34,374 bases of DNA from [Eubacterium] cellulosolvens LD2006 (GTDB lineage: Bacteria; Bacillota; Clostridia; Lachnospirales; Lachnospiraceae), in the NCBI RefSeq assembly GCF_000621585.1, contig NZ_JHXY01000028.1:1-34374 (forward strand), written 5' to 3'. Made by a program: the position numbers and the translations under genes. Below are positions 26,316 through 32,728 of this stretch, piece by piece (positions within the stretch are counted from its first letter, which is position 1; every line of letters begins with the position of its first letter). Below the pieces are notes generated by a model, which made no database searches, had not been told where the DNA came from, and worked only from the letters and a program-made list of their open reading frames with translations.

Positions 26316-27584
26316 ATGCTATTTGAGCGTCTTGAAGAATCAGGTAAAAACTACATTGTATATAAAAAGGAATCCGAAAAAGAAATCGATTCCATGACAA
26401 TCGGGATGGTGGAGAATAATGAGATTCCGTATGTCCTGCCATTTATAAGTCAGCAGGTCGATAGTGAAATTGAACTGCGCTATGATTTGACGGGATTAAA
26501 GAGTATTACGGATATTTACGCAGGTAGAGTAAACAGAACCCTTGTGTTGAAGTATATCAAATCGGTTGTCGCAGTTATAGAAACCTGTGAAAACTATATG
26601 ATTGATATCTCACAAATTGTATTGAATCCCGAGTATATATTCATGGGAGACAGCGACAAAGAGATTAAATTTATATTGCTTCCGCTTCTGGAGACAGAAA
26701 CGAATATTAACAAAGAACTGAAATCATTTTTACTCAATTTGAACTATGACACAACGGAAGATCGTTCATATGTTGCGGAGATACTCAACTATTTTCAGGA
26801 AAATGAGACCTTTTCTTTTCCAGGGTTCCGTGAGTTGGTAAAAACGATTGAGAAAAATGTTAATAGAAGAGTTGTCTTAAACAAGGAGCAAAATGCCGGT
26901 AGTGAACGTAGAGAAACAGGTGGAGTCCGGCAAAATATATATACAAGAAATGAACAGCAGAAAACCATAATGTCGGTGGAAATTCCAAAGGAAGCGCATG
27001 GAACGGAAGAAAAGAAGAAAAGGGGCTTATTCATATTTGGAAAAAAAGAAAAAGCCCTGGGGCTGCTTCAAAAGGGAAAGAAAATATCAGCATTTGGAGG
27101 ATTTGCAATTCCCGGAGTGGAAGATGGCGGTTATTCTAAAGGCAGTGTAGAAATTCCGGATGAAATGCAGACAATTAAAAAACAAAATGTTGCGATGGAG
27201 TCCTATGATGTGGAAATAGAAAATTATGGTTACACACAGCTGGGTTATGATGATTCGGAAGATCAAGTGTATTCGGAAGACCAGGTATATTCGAAAGAGT
27301 ATGTCGTAGTCCGACTCTCCACCGGAGAGAATTATCGGATATGTGATCCGGTTACTAAAATCGGCAGGAAGAGGTCTATTGTTGATTTTTGTATAAGTGG
27401 AAATTCGCATGTGGGAAGGCTGCATGCTGTTATATACAGGGAAGATACTGGCTTGTATATAGAAGATGCCGGTTCTACAAACGGAACATATATTAATGAT
27501 GATCCGGAAAGAATCAATGGAAAAACATCAATTCAGACAGGGGATAAGATTGTTTTGGGCGATGAAGTGTTGCTTGTCGAATAA
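26316..27584 (+). CDS. DUF6382 and FHA-domain phosphothreonine-binding protein
   Basis: ATG at 26316 is preferred, because the GGGGG ribosome site is one base from the earlier ATG at 26310 and 7 bases from this one. The 422-residue protein has an N-terminal domain of about 170 residues of the DUF6382 type (LFERLEESGKNYIVYKKE, then YDLTGLKSITDIYAG). A charged, low-complexity middle follows with a short duplication (SEDQVYSEDQVY). The C-terminal FHA domain spans about residues 330-422 with IGRKR, NSHVGRLHA and DAGSTNGTYIN motifs, so the phosphothreonine-binding residues look intact. It should read phosphorylation by the kinase encoded next. Confidence 0.87.
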   Translation: MLFERLEESGKNYIVYKKESEKEIDSMTIGMVENNEIPYVLPFISQQVDSEIELRYDLTGLKSITDIYAGRVNRTLVLKYIKSVVAVIETCENYMIDISQIVLNPEYIFMGDSDKEIKFILLPLLETETNINKELKSFLLNLNYDTTEDRSYVAEILNYFQENETFSFPGFRELVKTIEKNVNRRVVLNKEQNAGSERRETGGVRQNIYTRNEQQKTIMSVEIPKEAHGTEEKKKRGLFIFGKKEKALGLLQKGKKISAFGGFAIPGVEDGGYSKGSVEIPDEMQTIKKQNVAMESYDVEIENYGYTQLGYDDSEDQVYSEDQVYSKEYVVVRLSTGENYRICDPVTKIGRKRSIVDFCISGNSHVGRLHAVIYREDTGLYIEDAGSTNGTYINDDPERINGKTSIQTGDKIVLGDEVLLVE

Positions 27585-27652
27585 CACAACCGGAATGATC
27601 CATGGCAGTGAAATCCGCCATACATGCGAAGGAGCCATAGAAGGGAGGAATT

Positions 27653-29326
27653 ATGGACTTTAAAAAAATATGTTTCAACTGCATGCAAGAGAAAACGTCT
27701 GTAGACGGCTTCTGTTCTAATTGTGGCTTCAAAAATGAGGACTATAGCGGAGCTGCAAATGAATTACCGCCTTTAACTCCTTTGAATGGAAAGTATCTTC
27801 TCGGACGCAGTCTCGGCTCAGGTGGTTTTGGAATTACATATCTGGCTCTTGATACAAATCTTAAAGTTGTAGTGGCTATTAAGGAACTGTTTTTAAAGAA
27901 AATATCTGTTCGTAGTCAAAACGGCATGGTTTCTGTTTCTCAGAAGGATCGGCGGTGCTTCGAGGACAATAAGAGGCGGTTTTTAAAGGAAGCCCAGGTT
28001 CTCGCTATGTTTAGCGAAAAAGATAACGAGGGAGTAGTCCAGGTAAAGGATTATTTTGAAGAGAAGAATACTGCATATATTGTTATGGAGTATCTGAATG
28101 GTGTGACATTACGGGAGGAAGTTAAGAGGATACCCCTTACCTTTGATGAAATGCGTGATTATATGGAACCGATTTGTCATGCATTAATGAAGATTCATCA
28201 GTTCAATGTCGTTCATCTTGATGTGACTCCGGATAACATTATACTTTTGGAGAATCAGCAGGCAAAACTTCTTGATTTTGGAGTGGCGAAAACGATCGGA
28301 GAGAGAGAGATTAATGATCAGTATTCCTTTAAACGGGGATATTCTCCACTCGAACAGCGTCGGGTAAATGGCAGAATTGGTGAATGGACAGATGTTTACT
28401 CCACCGCGGCGACGATGTATTACTGTTTGACCGGAGAGAAAACTGCCGACGCAGATGAAAGAGCGGCCGGGGAAGAGGTAATAAGACCGTCAGATCTGGG
28501 TGTTAAAATTTCAGCCAATGCAGAAAATGCGATCATGCGTGCATTGGAAATGGAACCGGAAGACAGATATCAGACGATGGATGAGTTCTGGGATGATTTA
28601 AATTCCAGAACGAAAACGGTAAATAAAAAACTGTTATGTGTCATGGGAATTATAGCGATCATTGCAGTCTTAGCTGTTTTTGAAGGAATTAAGCTTGGGA
28701 GTGGAGGGAAAACCACAAATCCGAAGCATAGGGAAAGCGGCGGTATCGTAAGTGCTGATACCGGTATAGAAAGCACGGAAAGTGTTGTGAAGGATGGGCA
28801 GGGATCGTTTGTAGGCAAACCGATAGATGTTAATTTGGGGACGTATATTTTTGAAAATGCATCTGATCGTAACCTTATTATGGGAGTAGATAGAGGGTTG
28901 GGAGATGATGGAACCCCGCTTACATTAAACGAGTATGAATTCTCGAACAAGAACCGCTTTTTGGTGACCGATGAAATTGCTGACGATGGATTTTACAATC
29001 TTCGGGCAGCACATACAAACAGTTTCATTGAAACAGCTGATTCTAAGAATGTTGGAGAAGTAGTAAGACAGTTTGCTAAAATGACAAATGACGAAACAGA
29101 AAAATGGCAATTTGTATATTGTGGTCACGATGATGAAAAAGATATGGATGAAGTGATCATTATCAACGCGGCCGGATCGGTATTGGCACCGAAGGACGGT
29201 TGTATTACTTCCGGAACAGAAATTGTGCTTACAGACTACGATCAGGATGAAGTTTCTCAGAAATGGTTTATGCGTTGGAATGCAAAGAATTATGACGAGA
29301 AAGATGTCGTTGTTAATCATGAATGA
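27653..29326 (+). CDS. Transmembrane Ser/Thr protein kinase with zinc ribbon and ricin-like ectodomain
   Basis: This 557-residue protein starts with a zinc ribbon (CFNCM and CSNCG, about residues 8-26). The kinase domain covers about residues 45-320: glycine loop LGSGGFG, VAIK with K77, catalytic loop HLDVTPDN with D190 and N195, and DFG with D208. A membrane helix lies near residues 325-345. The extracellular C-terminal region (about 395-545) has repeated QKW-type and KWQFV motifs of a ricin-like beta-trefoil fold, a possible carbohydrate sensor. The catalytic-loop arginine is leucine and the lysine is threonine, while the key Asp, Asn and VAIK Lys remain, so activity is likely. It lies between two FHA genes and shares the run with a PP2C gene. 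Confidence 0.88.
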   Translation: MDFKKICFNCMQEKTSVDGFCSNCGFKNEDYSGAANELPPLTPLNGKYLLGRSLGSGGFGITYLALDTNLKVVVAIKELFLKKISVRSQNGMVSVSQKDRRCFEDNKRRFLKEAQVLAMFSEKDNEGVVQVKDYFEEKNTAYIVMEYLNGVTLREEVKRIPLTFDEMRDYMEPICHALMKIHQFNVVHLDVTPDNIILLENQQAKLLDFGVAKTIGEREINDQYSFKRGYSPLEQRRVNGRIGEWTDVYSTAATMYYCLTGEKTADADERAAGEEVIRPSDLGVKISANAENAIMRALEMEPEDRYQTMDEFWDDLNSRTKTVNKKLLCVMGIIAIIAVLAVFEGIKLGSGGKTTNPKHRESGGIVSADTGIESTESVVKDGQGSFVGKPIDVNLGTYIFENASDRNLIMGVDRGLGDDGTPLTLNEYEFSNKNRFLVTDEIADDGFYNLRAAHTNSFIETADSKNVGEVVRQFAKMTNDETEKWQFVYCGHDDEKDMDEVIIINAAGSVLAPKDGCITSGTEIVLTDYDQDEVSQKWFMRWNAKNYDEKDVVVNHE

Positions 29327-29393
29327 GATTTAAAGGGGAAAGATGAAAGAGAGGTTTCCTGTTGGATATCGAAACCGCATGAGGAGAACCAGG

Positions 29394-29993
29394 ATGACAG
29401 AGCCTAAAATTGTAATTTGTGAAAAGAATCATATCTACGATGCGGCAATTTATTCTTGCTGTCCGTATTGCAAAAAAATAGCTGAAGAACAGCAAGAATT
29501 AAGCGAGTCAGTAAGCGGGACTCATTCCGGAACAGAACGCAGAGGGAACATAACAGAGGATGAGTACACTGAACTATTGGAGCAAAGGGAAGAAAGTGAA
29601 GACGATGACGAATGCACAGAATTGATTGGTTCAGAAACGGTTTCACTCGAAAGTGAACGTGATCATCAGGAAAAAATCATAGGGTGGTTTGTTATTAAAG
29701 AAGGAATGAATCAGGGACACAGTATTGAAGTTTTTGATAATACTGTATGTTTGAAAACGGATACAGATGGACAATTAGTTGCATCGTCGTTGGAACAGGA
29801 TGCACAGTCGGTTTTGTTGATAGATAAAGAAAAAACAACCGGCTTTGTTAAAGTTCGTGGGACATCGCTTTATGTGAATGGAAAAATGCGGAAAACAGAA
29901 GTGTTATTGCGCTCGTATGATGAGATCACAGTAAAATCGTTTCAACTGGTTTACGTTGAATTGATGACGCGCTTCCTTGGATGGGAGGATTAG
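29394..29993 (+). CDS. Small zinc-knuckle and FHA-like protein
   Basis: Start is uncertain. ATG at 29394, with GAGGAG 8 bases before it, gives 199 residues beginning MTEPKIVICEKNHIYD and is preferred; ATG at 29343 would add 17 residues. A cysteine/histidine cluster (CEKNHIYD and CCPYCKK) should form a zinc knuckle. An acidic linker contains two T-E-L motifs (YTELLE and CTELIG). The C-terminal part (about residues 95-195) resembles a degenerate FHA domain (LLIDKEKTTGFVKVRG, LYVNGKMRK), without the clear GR/SxxH/NG residues of the upstream FHA protein. It may be a kinase substrate instead of, or as well as, a reader. FHA assignment is tentative. Confidence 0.7.
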   Translation: MTEPKIVICEKNHIYDAAIYSCCPYCKKIAEEQQELSESVSGTHSGTERRGNITEDEYTELLEQREESEDDDECTELIGSETVSLESERDHQEKIIGWFVIKEGMNQGHSIEVFDNTVCLKTDTDGQLVASSLEQDAQSVLLIDKEKTTGFVKVRGTSLYVNGKMRKTEVLLRSYDEITVKSFQLVYVELMTRFLGWED

Positions 29994-29995
29994 CG

Positions 29996-30778
29996 ATGAG
30001 ATATTTGCAATCGTATTATACGGACGTAGGTATAAAAAGGAAAAACAATCAGGATAGCCTTGCGTTGTTTAAAGCGGATACAGATTTTGGCGAGGTGCTT
30101 CTGGCTATTGTCTGTGACGGAATGGGAGGCTATCAATCCGGAGAGTTGGCGAGCAAAACCATCATAGAAATATTTGAAAAGTGGTTTAAACAGGATTTCT
30201 CGAAGTGCCTCTATGATGGTTTGAACTTTGAAATAATAAAAGGTCAGTGGAATCGGATTATAAAGGACTGCAATACTATACTTGTAGAATACGGACTGCA
30301 ATATGATATTGATTTGGGAAGTACGTTAACCGCAGGACTGTTTATCAAAAATAAGTATTATATTGCTCATGTGGGTGACAGCAGAGCATATAAAATTCTT
30401 CCGGATAAGGCTTTCCAGATCACGCAGGATCAAAGTGCTGTAGCAGAGGCATTGCGCCGCGGTGAAATTACACCGGAGGAAGCGAAGAAAGACAAGAGGC
30501 GGAACATCTTACTGGAATGTATTGGTATTACAAAGAATGTTAAAATACTTTTTTACGAAGGCGTTTCGGCCGTCGGCGATACGTTTATGTTTTGTTCGGA
30601 TGGATTCTGGCATAATTTGACAGAGGAAGAACTCTGCAGATATCTTTCCGGGAAGCAATTCAAAGATAACAAGATGATACGCATACATTTGAATTATTTG
30701 GTTGAGACGGTTAAGCATAAAGGAGAGAAAGATAATATAACGGCTCTCGCTGTTATACCGATGGGGGATAATGTCTAA
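29996..30778 (+). CDS. PP2C-family Ser/Thr protein phosphatase
   Basis: This 260-residue single-domain protein has all PP2C metal-site motifs: D20 in KNNQDS, D41-G42 in CDGMGG, HVGDSRAY, CSDGFW and EKDNIT near the end. No membrane segment is present, so it should be cytoplasmic and remove phosphate from targets of the kinase encoded upstream. ATG at 29996 is 7 bases after GGGAGG and lies 2 bases after the stop of the previous gene. It is the last intact gene of the long transcriptional run; a decayed fragment of the tubulin-like gene follows. Confidence 0.92.
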   Translation: MRYLQSYYTDVGIKRKNNQDSLALFKADTDFGEVLLAIVCDGMGGYQSGELASKTIIEIFEKWFKQDFSKCLYDGLNFEIIKGQWNRIIKDCNTILVEYGLQYDIDLGSTLTAGLFIKNKYYIAHVGDSRAYKILPDKAFQITQDQSAVAEALRRGEITPEEAKKDKRRNILLECIGITKNVKILFYEGVSAVGDTFMFCSDGFWHNLTEEELCRYLSGKQFKDNKMIRIHLNYLVETVKHKGEKDNITALAVIPMGDNV

Positions 30779-30780
30779 AT

Positions 30781-30963
30781 ATGGAAAAAGATGCCGAAAT
30801 AGAACTGGAATGCAGTACCACGGAAAGCACAGAACCCATCGATACGGTAGAGGTCGGAGGAAAATTTGAAATCATTTTAGATGTAAAAAAAATAAATACT
30901 TCTAAAAGGATTGAGTTTAGCAGATTTGAGGAATCGCCAAATGTGTCAATGACTTTTTGGTGA
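30781..30963 (+). pseudogene. Short chimeric reading frame joined to tubulin-like gene remnant
   Basis: A 60-residue reading frame starts 2 bases after the phosphatase stop. Its first about 50 residues (MEKDAEIELECSTTESTEPI onward) match nothing I recognise. The last residues come from bases 30933-30963, which match the tubulin-like gene but in a different reading frame. This shows a broken junction and not a designed protein end. The first part could be the truncated beginning of a real gene. Ribosome site spacing (GGGGG about 12 bases away) is poor. Confidence 0.5.
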
Positions 30964-31098
30964 AGGAAGCCGGAGAAGGCCAAGAATCTTTTCGAGGACG
31001 ATCTCTCGCATGGCATATTAACAACAGATAAGAAGGTATTTACGGTCGACGAGACAACAAAGACAAACGTACGCAATGTCATTGATGAAGCTGTTGAA
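30933..31098 (+). pseudogene. Deleted and frameshifted duplicate fragment of the tubulin-like gene
   Basis: Two pieces match the tubulin-like gene at 4075-7530. Bases 30934-30970 correspond to about 6160-6196. Bases 30979-31098 correspond to 6712-6831 without gaps, with 11 mismatches in 120 by eye (about 91% identity). Some 515 bases of the parent gene are missing between them, and the two pieces are in different frames (+1). The second piece still reads AKNLFEDDLSHGILTTDKK and stops at TAA soon after (31108-31110). It is therefore a decayed, internally deleted copy. The divergence suggests it derives from a paralogous locus, or is an old duplication. Confidence 0.88.
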
Positions 31099-31212
31099 GA
31101 CTATCTCTAATAGCACGAAAAGTTATGATGAGATCATAAAGATCATTCAGGAAACAGGTGACGAGTCGTAAAAAACTGGGAGTTCACATTTATGGAAAGG
31201 AGGTAAATCGAA

Positions 31213-31632
31213 ATGTTGAAAGATCTGTGTGAGAAATACTATTATGACATGAACTATAACTGTGCGGAGACTCTGATCCGCGCCGGCAACGAGTATTACA
31301 GTCTTGGTCTCCATGACAGGGATATGATTGCCTTCGGAGGATTCGGTGCGGGGATTCAGACCGGAAACACCTGCGGAGCGATTCTGGCGGCTGTATCGGT
31401 TCTTTCCATGAAATATATCGAAAAGAACGCGCACGAGAGCAAAGACATCAAACCGGTGACAATGGCACTGATCCGCAAATTCAATGAGAAGTACGGTTCC
31501 GTCCTCTGCAAAGATATCAAGCCGCAGTCCTTCAAACCGGACGTGAGATGTAAGGCGACCATAGAGACAGCCTGCGATATCCTCGAGCAGGTGATCGAGG
31601 ACTATGATAAAAATCGGAAGACCACAGAGTAA
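31213..31632 (+). CDS. C_GCAxxG_C_C family (putative redox/metal) protein
   Basis: This 139-residue protein carries the spaced cysteine pattern of the C_GCAxxG_C_C family: C in MNYNCAETL, the motif GNTCGAILA, C in VLCKDIK, and a RCKATIETACDIL tail with two more cysteines. The family is widespread in anaerobes and often lies near redox or transport genes; its biochemistry is not established. AAAGGAGGT lies 8 bases before the ATG. It follows the pseudogene region and has no obvious link to the pilus or tubulin modules. Confidence 0.85.
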   Translation: MLKDLCEKYYYDMNYNCAETLIRAGNEYYSLGLHDRDMIAFGGFGAGIQTGNTCGAILAAVSVLSMKYIEKNAHESKDIKPVTMALIRKFNEKYGSVLCKDIKPQSFKPDVRCKATIETACDILEQVIEDYDKNRKTTE

Positions 31633-31852
31633 TATCACTGGATCGTACGAATTCGACGACATACCTGCCTGCCTGAATTGCATGGATCCGAAAGCCTCAC
31701 CGCATTCCGTCCCCCAAAACTCTGCCGGATGATTCAAACAAAAATGTAAGGAAGAAATGAAACATTGTGGTAGAGGAGCCCGAATGGATAGGGTATATTT
31801 TTAGATGTGAGTATTGAAACTAAAAATATATCGATTGCAGGAGGGGGAACAA

Positions 31853-32263
31853 ATGAAGAAAAGTATTGCAACAAAGATCCTGGTGATGCTGCTGGCGGGC
31901 TTACTGGTGCTGATGACCGGATGCGGAAGCAATATCGGCGCGGACGATCCGAATCTTGGCGTGTATGAGGCCACGACAGGAGAGATGAGCGGAATCAAGA
32001 TCGACGTTTCGGATGTATTCGACGGCGGCTTTACGATCGAGCTCAAGGCCGGTGGAAAGGCAACTGTTACAAGCGGTGAAGACAGTGGCGATTTCAAGTG
32101 GACCCTCGAGGAGGGCAAATTCCACGGAGAGGGCGGCGGAGCAACCCTCGACGGAACACTCAAAGACGGCGTACTGGTGCTTGAAGATGTGGAAGGTTCC
32201 GGCGTCACGATGACCCTTGTGTGCAAAGACATCGCCGGAAGCAAAGACAAGGAAGAAGAGTAA
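31853..32263 (+). CDS. Small lipoprotein, function unknown
   Basis: ATG at 31853 follows GAGGGGGAAC; an upstream in-frame ATG at 31814 would spoil the signal peptide. The 136-residue protein has a lipoprotein signal peptide with lipobox LMTGC (C24). The mature part of about 110 residues alternates hydrophobic and polar residues with many glycines (GGFTIELKAGGKATVTSG, then TLDGTLKDGVLVLED), which suggests a small beta-barrel or sheet domain of the kind seen in many Clostridia lipoproteins. It ends in a charged tail and is followed by a clear terminator, so it is the end of a transcript. Confidence 0.8.
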   Translation: MKKSIATKILVMLLAGLLVLMTGCGSNIGADDPNLGVYEATTGEMSGIKIDVSDVFDGGFTIELKAGGKATVTSGEDSGDFKWTLEEGKFHGEGGGATLDGTLKDGVLVLEDVEGSGVTMTLVCKDIAGSKDKEEE

Positions 32264-32291
32264 GAAACGAAATAACCAACTTGAAAGACAG

Positions 32292-32341
32292 AACAGGACA
32301 ATCTTATGGTGAGGAATCACGCATAGGATTGTCCTGTTTTT
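32292..32341 (+). terminator. Intrinsic terminator after the small lipoprotein gene
   Basis: AACAGGACAATCTTATG (32292-32308) pairs with CATAGGATTGTCCTGTT (32322-32338) over 17 bases with one G-T pair. The stem extends through GTGA/TCAC, with one bulged G, to a GGAA tetraloop. A run of five T follows at 32337-32341. Confidence 0.88.
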
Positions 32342-32354
32342 GGGTTTGGGATGA

Positions 32355-32590
32355 ATTGTCAGGGAAATCGTCTATCTGAGGAAAATCGAGAGCGGCATTG
32401 ATATCTGTAAGCGCAACGGGAAGAATAAGCTGATCTGGTTCGGGGATAAGGATAAGACGCTGAATTATCCCCGAAAACCGGTGAGATGATCCTGACGGTT
32501 CACAGGTGTTTTGCAAATAAAAGCTGTCCGGTAAACTGGCTGTATGCGAGGATGGGGGATCTTGCGGTGAAGATGCGCATAAAGAGCTAA
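32355..32590 (+). pseudogene. Possible decayed reading frame in the gene-poor gap
   Basis: The 387-base stretch 32342-32728 has no convincing gene. Two adjacent frames look protein-like: 32355-32489 (IVREIVYLRKIESGIDICKR and on, no start codon) and 32486-32590 (MILTVHRCFANKSCPVNWLY and on, 34 residues), overlapping at the stop/start in a different frame. Together they suggest one truncated gene broken by a frameshift. I recognise no family. After 32590 the sequence becomes AT-rich and probably holds the promoter of the next gene, but no -35/-10 pair could be placed. Confidence 0.3.
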
Positions 32591-32728
32591 AATGGCTTGA
32601 TAAACGAAATAATATGTCATAGAGCAAAATATAAACATATATATATTCACGAATGATGCGTAGACTATTAGCTATACATATTTTAACTTATTGACAGTAT
32701 TTTACACGCATCAAGAGAAGGAGAAAAT

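Noticed and set aside
32691-32696. Perfect TTGACA as a promoter -35 box
   Set aside because: It is about 32 bases before the start codon, and a -10 box at normal spacing would fall on the ribosome site, where no TATAAT-like sequence exists.
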